NCBI RefSeq assembly: GCF_014646275.1
Contig: NZ_BMND01000036.1
Span: 1-63,453 of the forward strand
Length of the DNA stretch: 63,453 nucleotides
Direction of reading: 5' to 3'
From: Streptomyces kronopolitis
Lineage (GTDB): Bacteria; Actinomycetota; Actinomycetes; Streptomycetales; Streptomycetaceae
Shown here: positions 10,801 to 18,725 of the stretch, piece by piece
How positions within the stretch are numbered: position 1 is the stretch's first letter
Layout: every line of letters starts with the position of its first letter
The notes under the pieces: model-generated
What the model saw: only the letters and a program-made list of their open reading frames with translations
What the model was told of the DNA's origin: nothing
The model's database searches: none
Translations under genes and position numbers: made by a program

Positions 10801-11853
10801 GTCGAGACCGACCCGGACGCCTCGGCGGCACGCACCGCGACCGCGCTGGCCGGCGAACTGCTCTCCCCCGAGGCGGCCCCGGTGGTGTCCCTGTCGTCCG
10901 GCGGCCGCCACGGCCTCGAACTCGTCGAGTCCGGCCTCGGGCCGCTGGCCGCCCGGGGCGCCGGACCGGCCGGCGACGGCGCGGCCGAGGCCGAGGCGCT
11001 CGGACTGGACCGCGACGCGGTGGTGCTGCTGGTCGGCGGGGCGCGGGGGATCACCGCGCGGTTCGCCGCGACGCTGGCGGCCGCCGCCCGCTGCCGCATC
11101 GAGCTGGTCGGCCGGACCGCCGCGCCCACCGGCCCGGAGGACGAGGAGACGCGCACCGCACCCGACCGCGCCGCCCTGACCGCCGCCCTCGCGGCGCGCG
11201 GCGAGGACTCCCCGGCACGGATCGAGCAGACCGTCACCCGCCTCCTGGCGCAGCGCGAGGTCCGCGCCACGATCGAGGAGCTGCGCGGGCTCGGCAGCCC
11301 GGTGCGCTACCACTCCGTGGACATGCGCGACGCCGAGGCCGTGCACCGGACGGTCAAGGAGATCCACGCGGAGCACGGCCGGCTGGACGGCCTCGTCTAC
11401 GCCGCCGGGGTGATCGAGGACCGGATGCTGGCCGACAAGGACATCACGTCCTTCCGGCGGGTGTTCCACACCAAGGTCGACGGGGCCCGCACCCTGCTGG
11501 CGGCGGTCGAGGACCTGCCCGACGGGCCGGGGTTCACCGTGCTCTTCGGCAGCATCTCGGCCGCCCTGGGCAACCGCGGCCAGGTGGACTACGCGGCGGC
11601 GAACGACGCGTTGGAGAGCCTGGCAGGACGGTGGGCCGCACGGGCCGGCCGCCGGGCGCTGACCGTCCACTGGGGGCCGTGGGCGCCCGCCGGGCAGCAC
11701 CACGGCATGGTCACCCCGCAACTCGCGCGGGAGTACGCCCGCCGCGGCGTCCGGCTGATCGACCCCGAGGAGGGCACGCGCAGCCTGCTGCGGGAACTCG
11801 CCTGGGGCCAGGACTCGGCCGAAGCCGTGATCTACACCGCGTCGGGCTGGTGA
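4825..11853 (+). CDS. PUFA-synthase-like megasynthase: PfaD-like x2, KS, AT, ACP, KR
   Basis: 2342-residue multienzyme. The GTG start at 4825 is chosen because GGAG lies 5 nt upstream; an in-frame ATG at 4753 lacks this. Residues ~5-225 and ~295-640 are two tandem nitronate-monooxygenase/PfaD-like flavin barrels (GHESGGRVG and CGGIGPH in the first, SECGGHVGPRSS and LFAGGIHDA in the second), a family that acts as the trans enoylreductase in PUFA synthases. The KS begins ~673 (Cys866 in DAACASS, His1001, His1041). The AT spans ~1237-1540 (FPGQGSQ, Ser1329 in GHSYGE, AFHS). A Pro/Ala linker leads to one ACP (Ser1754 in SIDSIKRIEI, the PfaA-type motif). A KR fills the C-terminus (VGGARGIT at ~2068, Tyr2256). 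There is no DH; that is in the next gene. It would build an acyl chain iteratively; product unknown. From memory, S. coelicolor has a comparable locus (SCO0124-0129) annotated as eicosapentaenoic-acid-like. Confidence 0.85.
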   Translation: MTTAPVPEAVLGISPFGEPEPRIVAAVCRAGGLGVLDLGAGDRRAREALASLRQWAPGPFGVRIAAGCALTAADLAEGGGVHTVLLTADAPVRPGDLPAGTRVLVEATTREEALDAARAGAHGLVARGHESGGRVGDLSTFILLQQLVADDGVDLPVWACGGIGPHTAAAAVVGGAAGVVLDTQLALLDESAVPEEAAAAVRTMDGSETVVAAGHRVLRRRGPHAPPLPADPAGAARLLGAQDLRAQLLPVGQDGFLAARFARRWGDAGGAVRAVTAAVRDAVRDASAAQALCRDSPMSRALGTPLPLAQGPMTRVSDQAPFAAAVAEGGALPFVALALAGAEQTRTLLTQTRAALDGRPWGVGVLGFAPEQTKAAQLEIIRELRPSCAIIAGGRPAQAASLEDAGIETFLHVPSPGLLTQFLAAGARAFVFEGSECGGHVGPRSSFALWEAQLAVLTDFLDAEDGADPAELRVLFAGGIHDARSAAMVAALAADLTARGVAVGLLMGTAYLFTEEAVDRGAVRPLFQRQVLAARRTELLETAPGHATRCVSSPFTDGYRALKEELASRGVADRQAWEQLERLNVGRLRIASKGVERTGEQLVEVPEERQLAEGMFMAGDVAALRSRVTTIPALHASVSTGAADFFTERAAPVRDRLGTGRPADGAAPPAPLDIAVVGMSCMFPGAEDLASYWAHVVAGADAVTEVPADRWDPEVYYAPEADEAHTESKWGGFLPDIPFDPLRYGIPPSSLGSIEPVQLLALEAARRALEDAGYAGGAPAGSGGRDFDRSRASVVFGAEAGSDLSHAATLRTLLPAYLGELPPELAAQLPRLTEDSFPGMLANVISGRIANRLDLGGANYTVDAACASSLAAVDVACKELSGGTSDLVLCGGADLHNGINDYLLFSSVHALSPTGRSRTFDSAADGIALGEGVACVTLKRLSDAERDGDRIYAVIKGVGTASDGKGLGLTAPRAQGQRAALERAYRNAGISPARVGLVEAHGTGTVVGDRTELAALTALFTEAGAAPAGCALGSVKSQIGHTKCAAGLAGLIKTAMALHTGVKPPTAHLKEPNPAWQEGSSPFAFHTAARPWAAPPAERVAGVSAFGFGGTNFHVVLRAHAGGPPPAHGLDAWPAELFVFRGADREDAHRGIEQLLALAATNDEHGRPRRLRDLALAASRRSDTGTHPARYAVVAGDLDELARLLRRARAGEHDPAAGVFAAGADGPAGAPGTAGDVAFLFPGQGSQRPDMLAELFVAFPDAQHYLQLGREWADALYPPTAFDPAVADGQRERITDTRVAQPALGIVELAVHRLLLRSGVRPDMMAGHSYGELVALCAAGAFDPAALLELSAARAEAILSAAGTDPGAMAAVSAGAAEVSAQLRAAGLADQVVVANHNAPEQTVISGPTEAVATAVERLRAHGCGARPIPVACAFHSPLVAGAGERFAGALAAQPVRAPEVPVWSNRTAAAHTGRPEDVRAELAAQIGAPVRFVEQIEDMYRAGARTFVSVGPGTVLTTLVAAILHDRPHTTVACEAPGSRGLGGFLGALARLAVAGVRVRTGWMFQGRDATEPSQDTAPRRPGWTVNGHLVRTADGSPLPGSLRPARRIQEISVTKPDHGDAVAQRDRMVSEFLRTSREIVAAQRDVLLTYFGAAPGTPAAPPPVAPLAPAPLPVEAALPAPGASVPSGPAPALTPPPGGAPTAGAPTAVAPEAVGAADVLRTVLDIVSERTGYPVDMIEPELDLEADLSIDSIKRIEIAGELAARLGAGAQDGPGAAQLDDAELDVLSRARTAAGLADLLTARLHGGGRPRDAEGPGAEEPSPAHEPARAPAGQPTPAGQHPDPEPVAAEAPTRMVLRPTALAEPAASAGTLTGKRIALIGGHGPVAESLSAQLATHGARPAVFAPGHLLTAQDGPWDGVFHLEALTEGEDAVLPEGFPVFQAALRHGPRWLIAAAPAAGASGAPDGRADGLRGMFRTIAREYPDTVARVVETDPDASAARTATALAGELLSPEAAPVVSLSSGGRHGLELVESGLGPLAARGAGPAGDGAAEAEALGLDRDAVVLLVGGARGITARFAATLAAAARCRIELVGRTAAPTGPEDEETRTAPDRAALTAALAARGEDSPARIEQTVTRLLAQREVRATIEELRGLGSPVRYHSVDMRDAEAVHRTVKEIHAEHGRLDGLVYAAGVIEDRMLADKDITSFRRVFHTKVDGARTLLAAVEDLPDGPGFTVLFGSISAALGNRGQVDYAAANDALESLAGRWAARAGRRALTVHWGPWAPAGQHHGMVTPQLAREYARRGVRLIDPEEGTRSLLRELAWGQDSAEAVIYTASGW

Positions 11854-11854
11854 G

Positions 11855-14800
11855 ATGACGTCCTCCGCACACGGTCCCGGTCCCCGGGTCGCCATCGTCG
11901 GCATGGCCGTCCTGCTGCCGGGCGCCGCGGACCTCCAGGCGTACTGGCACAACCTCGCGGCCGGGTTCGACGCGATCACCGAGGTCCCCGCCGGCCGCTG
12001 GGACGCCGACTTCTACGACCCGCGGGCGGTGGGACGCTCGGACCGGGTCTACTGCCGGCGGGGCGGGTTCGTCGACGACCTCGCCGACGTCGAGGTGACG
12101 CGGTTCGGCATCATGCCCCACTCGGTGGCGGGCACCGAGCCGGACCAGCTCCTCGCGCTGAAGGTCGCCGCCGACGCCCTCGCGGACGCCGGCGGCGAGC
12201 ACCGGCTGCCCGACCGCGACCGGATCGGCGTGGTCCTGGGCCGCGGCGGATACCTGACGCCCGGACTCTCCCGCGGCTCCCAGCGGGTGCGGACGGCCAA
12301 CCAACTCGTCCGCACGCTCGGCGAGTTGCTGCCCGGCCTCGACGCCGAGCGGCTGGAGCAGGTCCGGCAGGCCTTCACGGCGCAGCTCGGGCCGGACGAA
12401 CCCGAGCAGGCGATCGGCCTGGTGCCCAACCTCACCGCCTCGCGGGTCGCCAACCGGCTCGACCTGCGCGGCCCCGCGTACACGGTGGACGCCGCCTGCG
12501 CGTCCTCGCTGGTCGCGGTCGACCAGGCGGTGGGCGAACTCGCGGGCGGGCGCTGCGACGTGGTGCTCGCCGGCGGGGTGCACCACTGCCACGACATCAC
12601 CCTGTGGAGCGTGTTCTCCCAGCTCCGCGCGCTGTCCGTGAGCCAGCGCAGCCGCCCCTTCGACCACGGCGCGGACGGTCTGCTGATCGGCGAGGGCACC
12701 GGCGTCGTGGTCCTCAAGCGGCTCGCCGACGCGGAGCGCGACGGCGACCGGATCTACGCCGTCATCCGGGGCGTCGGGGTGGCGAGCGACGGCCGCAGCG
12801 GCAGCCTCGTCAACCCGGACCCCGCGGGCCAGGTGCGGGCGGTGCGGCAGGCGTGGCGCAGGGCCGGCCTCGACCCGGCCGCGCCCGGCTCCCTCGGGCT
12901 GCTGGAGGCCCATGGCACCGCCACCCCCTCCGGGGACGCCGCCGAACTGGCCACCCTGGCCGAGGTGTTCGGACCGGCGCCCGGCGGCGACCGGGCGGTG
13001 CTCGGGTCGGTGAAGTCGATGATCGGCCACACCATGCCGGCCGCCGGCGTGGCCGGACTGGTCAAGGCGGCGCTCGCGGTGCACCACGGGGTGCTGCCGC
13101 CGACGCTGCACTGCGAGGACCCGCACCCCGCGCTGGCCGCCACCCGGTTCCGCCCGATCGCCGCGGCGGAGCCCTGGGAGGCGGACGCGGCGGCGGGCCC
13201 GCGGCGGGCCGCGGTGAACGCCTTCGGCTTCGGCGGCATCAACGCGCACGTGGTGCTTGAAGCGGCACCCGGCGCCGTGGCCGGCCGCCGCCCGCGGCCC
13301 ACCGCCGTGGTGCGGGAGCGGGAACGGGTGCTGCGGATCGCCGCAGAGAGCCCCGAGCAACTCGCCGCGCTGCTGGACGCCGAGGACTCGGCCGTGCTCG
13401 CGGCCGGCCTGGACGACCGCTCCGGCGGCCGCGGCCGCAGCCGCCTCGGCATCGTCGACCCCACCGCCAAGCGCCTCGCGCTGGCCCGGCGGGCGGTGGC
13501 CAAGGGCCGCTCCTGGCGCGGCCGCGGCGAGGTGTGGTTCACCCCCGAGCCGCTGCTCGGCGCGGACGGCGGCGGCCGGGTGGCCTTCGTCTTCCCGGGA
13601 CTGGAAGCGGAGTTCCAGCCCCCGGTCGACGATGTCGCCCGGCACCTCGGACTGTCCGGCCTGCTCCCGGGAGACCGCGCCGGGCGGCCGGCGCGGGTCG
13701 CGGACGTCGGACGGCACGGTGCCGAGGTGGTCGCCGCCGGACGGGTGTGGGACGCCGCCCTGCGCCGCATCGGCGTCGTGCCGGACGCGGTCGCCGGCCA
13801 CAGCGTGGGGGAGTGGACCGCGATGATCGCCGCAGGGCTGTTCGCCGGCCCCGCGGTGGACGAGTTCGTGGCGTCCTTCGACCCGGACGAGTTGCGGGTG
13901 CCCGACCTGGCCTTCGCGGTCCTGGGCACCTCGGCCGAGCGGGTCGCGGCCGCCCTGGCGGACCACCCCGAGATCGTGCTGTCCCACGACAACGCGCCGG
14001 ACCAGGCCATGGTGTGCGGTCCGCCCGGCCCGGTGGACGCCCTCGTGCGCCGGTTCCGCGCGCGCCAGGTCCTCGGCCGCGTCCTGCCGTTCCGGTCCGG
14101 CTTCCACACCCCCATGCTGGAGCCGTACCTCGAACCGATCCGCCGGGCCGCCGCCGGGTTCGCGCTGCATCCGCCCGCCGTGCCCGTGTGGTCGGCGACC
14201 ACCGCGTCGGTGTATCCCTCCACCGAGGCGGAGGTGCGCGCGCTGTTCCTGCGCCATCTGCTGGAGCCGGTGCGCTTCCGCCCGCTGATCGAGGCGATGT
14301 ACGCGGCCGGCTTCCGGGTCTTCGTACAGGCCGGAGCGGGCCAGGCGGGCGCGCTGATCGGCAACACGCTGCACGGCCGGCCGCACCTGGCGGTGGCCGC
14401 CGGCTCCCCGCACCGCGGCGGAGTGGCACAGCTGCAACACGTCGCCGCGGCGCTGTGGGTGGACGGCGGGGAGGTGGCCCCCGTGCCGCCCGCGGCCGGG
14501 CGCGCCGCACCGGCCGGGATGCCGCCGGTCCGGCTGGACCTCGGCGGGCCGCTGGTCTCCCTCGACGAGCGGACGCTCGGCGACCTGCGCCCGGCGCTCG
14601 CCGGAGCCCGGACCGCCGGCGCCGCACCGGCCCCGCTGGAGCACCTGGCCGCCCGCTTCCCCCTGGCGGGCGAACTGGGCGCCCTGCTCCGGGACACCGC
14701 CAGCACCGCCGCGGCGGTGCTGGCGGCCGCCGGCCCGGCGCATCCGCACTCCCCGGCACCGCAGGCTCCCCCGGCAGCCGCGGAGGCGCCGCACGGCCCG

Positions 14801-16375
14801 CCGGCCCCGTCCGGAGGCGAACACGGCGCCGTGCTGCGGGTGTCCACGGCGGCCATGCCCTACCTCCTCGACCACTGCCTCTTCGCCCAGCGCCCCGGCT
14901 GGCCCGACGAGTCGGACCGCTGGCCGGTGGTCCCGGCCACCACGGTGATCCAGCACATGCAGGAGTTCGCCGAGCGGGCGGAGCCCGGCACCCGGGCCGT
15001 GGGGGTGCGCGGCGTGCACCTGAAGCGGTGGGCGACGGCCAGCCCGCCGGTCGACGTACCCGTGACGGTGACGCCGCGCGGACCCGGGCGGGTCGGCGTG
15101 GAGTTCGGGCAGTTCGCCGCCGCCGAGGTCGAACTGGCGGCGGAGCACCCCGACGACCCGCCGCGCCCGTGGACGTGGGATCCCGCCGACGAGCGGCGTC
15201 CGGGGCTCACCGCCGGGGAACTGTACGGCGAGCGCTGGATGTTCCACGGTCCGCGGTTCCAGGGCGTCACCGAGCTGACCGCGATCGGGGACGCGCATGT
15301 CCGCGGGGTGCTCACCACCCCGGCCGCCCCCGGCGCCCTGCTGGACAACGTGGGGCAGCTCCTCGGCTACTGGATCATCACCACCCTGACCGAGCGGACC
15401 GTGGTGTTCCCGGTGCGGATGAAGGAGATGCGCTTCTTCGGCCCGCACCCCGCGCCGGGCGCGCGGCTGGAGTGCCTCATCGCGATCACCTCGGTCACCG
15501 GCTCCGCGGTGGAGGCCGACATGCAACTCGTCGCCGGCGGCCGGGTGTGGGCGCAGATCACCGGCTGGCAGGACCGCCGCTTCGACAACCGCCTGGAGAC
15601 CAGGGTCCAGGAGCGGTTCCCCGAGCGGAACACGCTCTCCCGTGAGGAGCCGGGCGGCTGGTGGCTGGTGCACGACCGGTGGCCGGACCTCGCCTCGCGC
15701 GACCTCGTCATGCGCAACCACCTGAGCAGCGCCGAACGCGCCGACTACGAGCGGTGTCCGCCGCGCGGCCGCCGCCAGTGGCTGCTGGGCCGCATCGCGG
15801 TCAAGGACGCGGTCCGCCGGTGGCTGTGGGAGCAGGGTGAGGGCCCGGTCTTCCCCGCCGAGGTCCGGGTGCGCAACGACGACAGCGGACGGCCTTGGGT
15901 CGAGGGCCTGCACGGCCGGGTCCTGCCCGCCCTGGACGTCTCGCTGGCGCACTGCGCGGAGACCGGCGTGGCCCTCGTACGGCCGAGCGGCCCGCACGAG
16001 GGCGGCGGGGTCGGCATCGACATCGAGGAGATCGCCGAGCGGCCCGCGCAGGCACGCGCGGTGGCGCTCGGCCCGGAGGAGCGCGCGCTCCTGGCGGAGC
16101 GGTGCGCCGGGGCGCCGGAGGCGGAAGCCGTGTGGTTCACCCGGTTCTGGGCGGCGAAGGAGGCCGCGTCGAAGGCGGAGGGCACCGGACTGCGGGGGCG
16201 GCCGCGGGACTTCCGGGTGGTCGCCGCCCGGCCGGACGAAGTGGTGGTGGATTCCGGGAGCCGCGTGCACCGGTTGCGCTGCCGCCGGATCAGCAACCTG
16301 GCCGACCTGCCGAGCAGGGACTACGTCGTCGCCTGGACGACGGGCACGGCCGACGAGGGAAAGAGGAAGCCTTGA
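11855..16375 (+). CDS. PUFA-synthase-like partner: KS, AT, DH-like double hotdog, PPTase
   Basis: 1506-residue partner of the preceding megasynthase, starting 1 bp after its stop. The KS (residues ~7-475) keeps the full triad: Cys215 in DAACASS, His353, His392. It is therefore a second catalytic KS rather than a chain-length-factor copy. The AT (~565-860) has Ser650 in GHSVGE and SGFHTPM, but its opening motif reads FPGLEAEF instead of FPGQGSQ. Residues ~1000-1230 form a product-template/DH-like double hotdog (His1007 in LLDHCLF; candidate Asp1164 in LLDNVGQ). The C-terminus (~1290-1500) is a Sfp-type phosphopantetheinyl transferase (GIDIEEI at ~1387, WAAKEAASK) that could activate the ACPs of the system. 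Together the two proteins cover condensation, ketoreduction, dehydration and enoyl reduction. Confidence 0.85.
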   Translation: MTSSAHGPGPRVAIVGMAVLLPGAADLQAYWHNLAAGFDAITEVPAGRWDADFYDPRAVGRSDRVYCRRGGFVDDLADVEVTRFGIMPHSVAGTEPDQLLALKVAADALADAGGEHRLPDRDRIGVVLGRGGYLTPGLSRGSQRVRTANQLVRTLGELLPGLDAERLEQVRQAFTAQLGPDEPEQAIGLVPNLTASRVANRLDLRGPAYTVDAACASSLVAVDQAVGELAGGRCDVVLAGGVHHCHDITLWSVFSQLRALSVSQRSRPFDHGADGLLIGEGTGVVVLKRLADAERDGDRIYAVIRGVGVASDGRSGSLVNPDPAGQVRAVRQAWRRAGLDPAAPGSLGLLEAHGTATPSGDAAELATLAEVFGPAPGGDRAVLGSVKSMIGHTMPAAGVAGLVKAALAVHHGVLPPTLHCEDPHPALAATRFRPIAAAEPWEADAAAGPRRAAVNAFGFGGINAHVVLEAAPGAVAGRRPRPTAVVRERERVLRIAAESPEQLAALLDAEDSAVLAAGLDDRSGGRGRSRLGIVDPTAKRLALARRAVAKGRSWRGRGEVWFTPEPLLGADGGGRVAFVFPGLEAEFQPPVDDVARHLGLSGLLPGDRAGRPARVADVGRHGAEVVAAGRVWDAALRRIGVVPDAVAGHSVGEWTAMIAAGLFAGPAVDEFVASFDPDELRVPDLAFAVLGTSAERVAAALADHPEIVLSHDNAPDQAMVCGPPGPVDALVRRFRARQVLGRVLPFRSGFHTPMLEPYLEPIRRAAAGFALHPPAVPVWSATTASVYPSTEAEVRALFLRHLLEPVRFRPLIEAMYAAGFRVFVQAGAGQAGALIGNTLHGRPHLAVAAGSPHRGGVAQLQHVAAALWVDGGEVAPVPPAAGRAAPAGMPPVRLDLGGPLVSLDERTLGDLRPALAGARTAGAAPAPLEHLAARFPLAGELGALLRDTASTAAAVLAAAGPAHPHSPAPQAPPAAAEAPHGPPAPSGGEHGAVLRVSTAAMPYLLDHCLFAQRPGWPDESDRWPVVPATTVIQHMQEFAERAEPGTRAVGVRGVHLKRWATASPPVDVPVTVTPRGPGRVGVEFGQFAAAEVELAAEHPDDPPRPWTWDPADERRPGLTAGELYGERWMFHGPRFQGVTELTAIGDAHVRGVLTTPAAPGALLDNVGQLLGYWIITTLTERTVVFPVRMKEMRFFGPHPAPGARLECLIAITSVTGSAVEADMQLVAGGRVWAQITGWQDRRFDNRLETRVQERFPERNTLSREEPGGWWLVHDRWPDLASRDLVMRNHLSSAERADYERCPPRGRRQWLLGRIAVKDAVRRWLWEQGEGPVFPAEVRVRNDDSGRPWVEGLHGRVLPALDVSLAHCAETGVALVRPSGPHEGGGVGIDIEEIAERPAQARAVALGPEERALLAERCAGAPEAEAVWFTRFWAAKEAASKAEGTGLRGRPRDFRVVAARPDEVVVDSGSRVHRLRCRRISNLADLPSRDYVVAWTTGTADEGKRKP

Positions 16376-16722
16376 ACAGCAGTCAGGCGCAGGATCCGGT
16401 CCGTGCCGGCGAGCCCGGCGGGACCGACGGGGCCGACGAGGCCGCGGTGTTCGGCGAGATCGCCGGGATGCTCCGCGCCGTGCTCGACGAGTACGCGGAG
16501 CACGACGTCGAGATCACCATGGACACCACGTTCCATGACGACCTGGACCTGGAGAGCATCGATCTGGTCACCCTCGGCGGCCGGCTGGCGGCCAGGTACG
16601 GCGAGCGGGTCAACTTCGCCGAGTTCCTGGCCGGACTCGAACTCGAAGAGATCATCTACCTCACGGTCGGCCGGCTCGTCACCTTCGTGGTGGGCTGCCT
16701 GCGGGAATCCCGGGAGCGCTGA
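16372..16722 (+). CDS. Free-standing acyl carrier protein
   Basis: 116-residue discrete ACP. The best start is a TTG at 16372, which overlaps the stop of the megasynthase gene by 4 nt and has AGAGGAA just upstream. The carrier motif is DDLDLESIDLV, with the phosphopantetheine serine at residue 62. It lacks the DSIKR motif of the in-cis ACP, so it may serve a different step such as loading, off-loading or accepting the finished chain. It sits between the synthase and the hydrolase. The ACP fold and operon position are clear; the specific role is inferred. Confidence 0.85.
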   Translation: MNSSQAQDPVRAGEPGGTDGADEAAVFGEIAGMLRAVLDEYAEHDVEITMDTTFHDDLDLESIDLVTLGGRLAARYGERVNFAEFLAGLELEEIIYLTVGRLVTFVVGCLRESRER

Positions 16723-16725
16723 GCC

Positions 16726-17541
16726 GTGGCGATGATCGACGCAGGCGGCGTCGCGCTGCACGTGGAGCGGATGCCGGCCCGGCACACCACCGGCGGTGCA
16801 CCGCCGCCCACCGTGGTGTTCGTCCACGGCATGCTCGTGGACAGCCTCGTGAGCTACTACTTCACCCTGGCACCGGTGTTCGCCGCCGCGGGCATCGACG
16901 TGATCATGTACGACCTGCGCGGGCACGGCCGCAGCGAACGGCGGGCCGACGGCTACCTGCTGGAGGACTTCGTCGGGGACCTCGACGCGCTGCTCGACCG
17001 GCTGGAGGTGGCCGGCCCGGTCCACCTCGTCGGCAACTCCTACGGCGGCACCATCGCGTTCAGCTACGCGGCGCGGCGCCCGGAGCGGGTGGCCAGCGTC
17101 TCCTTGATCGAGTCGGAGCCGGCGACCGACGCCTGGTCCCGCAAGATGGCCGTCAACCTCGCCCGCGCCGGCGTGGAGTTCGCCCGCACCGACCTGCACG
17201 AGCGGCTGACCGAGGAGCACGGGGCGCACGCGACCCGGCGGGTGCGGTCGGCCTCGCGGCTGCTGTCCTCCAGCACCATGGCCCGGGACATCCCGGCCAG
17301 CCGGGTGCTCGACGAGGACGAGATCCGGGCGGTGCGCGCCCCGGTCCTGGCCATCTACGGCAGCGAATCGGAACTCGCGGCCCAGGAGCCGTGGCTGAGG
17401 TCGCTGCTCGCCCACTGCCGGACCGTCGTGGTGCCGGACCAGGAGCACTGGGTCCTGATGGGCGCCACCCAGCAGGTGAGCGAGCTGGTCTCGGAGTGGG
17501 TGCGCGCGCACGACGCGAGGGTGGAGGCCGGCAGCCCGTGA
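16726..17541 (+). CDS. Alpha/beta hydrolase (possible chain-releasing thioesterase/esterase)
   Basis: 271-residue alpha/beta hydrolase with no signal peptide. It shows an HGM oxyanion region (VVFVHGMLVDS), YDLRGHGRS, the nucleophile elbow GNSYGG (Ser105), a late acidic residue region (YGSESEL) and the catalytic His in QEHWV. It begins 3 nt after the ACP stop and overlaps the glycosyltransferase by 4 nt, so it belongs to the operon. As no thioesterase domain is present in the synthases, it is a good candidate for hydrolytic release of the acyl chain from the ACP, but an editing or tailoring role is equally possible. Confidence 0.8.
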   Translation: MAMIDAGGVALHVERMPARHTTGGAPPPTVVFVHGMLVDSLVSYYFTLAPVFAAAGIDVIMYDLRGHGRSERRADGYLLEDFVGDLDALLDRLEVAGPVHLVGNSYGGTIAFSYAARRPERVASVSLIESEPATDAWSRKMAVNLARAGVEFARTDLHERLTEEHGAHATRRVRSASRLLSSSTMARDIPASRVLDEDEIRAVRAPVLAIYGSESELAAQEPWLRSLLAHCRTVVVPDQEHWVLMGATQQVSELVSEWVRAHDARVEAGSP

Positions 17542-18725
17542 GCAGGTTCCTCTTCGTGGTGCCGCCGCTGGTCGGCCACATCAACCCCACCCTGGGGGTC
17601 GCGGCGCAGCTGGTCCGCCGCGGGCACCGGGTGGCCTGGGCGGGGCTGCCGGATGTCGTGGCACCCCTCGCGGGGGAGCGGGCCGAGGTCTTCCCCTGCG
17701 CCGCGCCGCCGCTCGACGACCCCGCCCTGCTCCGGCCGTCCTCCCTCCGGGGTCCCGCGGCGCTGAAGTTCCTCTGGGAGCGGTTCCTCGGCCCGCTGGC
17801 GGAGGCCATGGCGCCCGGCATCCGCGCCGCGGTCGACGCGTTCCGCCCGGACGTCCTGGTCGCCGACCAGCAGGCGGTCGCCGGCGGGCTGGTGGCCGAG
17901 CGGCTCGGTGTGCCCTGGGCGACCTCCGCGACCACCTCGGCGGGGTTCACCGCGTTCGAGGGCATCCCGAAGGTCGAGGCCTGGGTCACCGGGCTGATCC
18001 AGGACCTGCGGCAGCGGATCGGCGACCCGGCCGGTGCCGCCGACCCGCGGCTGTCGCCCCGCCTGGTGCTGGCGTTCAGCACCGAGGCGCTGGTGGGGCC
18101 CGCTGGATCGTTCGGCGACCAGGTGCGGTTCGTCGGCCCGTCGATCGCACCCCGCCCCGCGCCGGGAGACTTCCCCTGGGAGTGGCCGGACCCCGCACGC
18201 GCCACCGTCCTGATCACCCTCGGCACGGCCAACACCGAGGTCGGGCCGCGCTTCCTGGCCGAGTGCGCCGAGGCGGTGCGGGTCCGGGCGGACCGCCTCC
18301 AGGCCGTGGTCGTCGACCCCTCGGGGACGCTGCGCTCCCCCCACGACCGGATACTCGTCCGGACGGGCGTGCCCCAACTGGCGGTCCTGGAGCGGTGCGA
18401 CGCGGTGCTCTGCCACGCCGGGCACAACACCGTCTGCGAGGCGCTGTGGCACGGACTGCCGCTGGTGGTCGCACCGATCCGGGACGACCAGCCCACCGTC
18501 GCCGCCCAGGTGGCCGACGCCGGCGCGGGGCTGCGGGTGCGGTTCAACCGGGCGACGGCCGAGCACCTCGGCGCGGCGCTGGACGCGGTGCTGCACGAGC
18601 CGGCCTACCGGGCCGCCGCCGAGCGGGTGCGCGCGTCCTTCCGGGCGGCCGGCGGCGCGGACGCCGCGGCGGCGCACCTCGCACAACTCGCCGTCCGCAC
18701 CGCCGCGGAGAGGTGCCGCCCGTGA
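17538..18725 (+). CDS. UGT-type (GT1/MGT-like) glycosyltransferase
   Basis: 395-residue GT-B glycosyltransferase of the macrolide/UDP-glucuronosyl family. The N-terminal Rossmann half opens with FLFVVPPLVGHINPT, which carries the conserved acceptor-side His. The C-terminal half holds the donor-binding signature CHAGHNTVCEAL followed by APIRDDQ. It is translationally coupled on both sides (GTGA overlaps), so it is made together with the synthase. It likely attaches a sugar from a nucleotide donor to the released lipid or polyketide; donor and acceptor cannot be read from sequence. Confidence 0.88.
   Translation: MSRFLFVVPPLVGHINPTLGVAAQLVRRGHRVAWAGLPDVVAPLAGERAEVFPCAAPPLDDPALLRPSSLRGPAALKFLWERFLGPLAEAMAPGIRAAVDAFRPDVLVADQQAVAGGLVAERLGVPWATSATTSAGFTAFEGIPKVEAWVTGLIQDLRQRIGDPAGAADPRLSPRLVLAFSTEALVGPAGSFGDQVRFVGPSIAPRPAPGDFPWEWPDPARATVLITLGTANTEVGPRFLAECAEAVRVRADRLQAVVVDPSGTLRSPHDRILVRTGVPQLAVLERCDAVLCHAGHNTVCEALWHGLPLVVAPIRDDQPTVAAQVADAGAGLRVRFNRATAEHLGAALDAVLHEPAYRAAAERVRASFRAAGGADAAAAHLAQLAVRTAAERCRP

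Noticed and set aside
11711..16270. Very long open frame on the minus strand antisense to the second megasynthase (with similar ones at 7795-11979, 36108-39806 and 1089-2990)
   Set aside because: They read Gly/Arg/His/Ala-rich sequence without domains and lie exactly opposite genes with clear conserved motifs; this is the usual high-GC frame effect.
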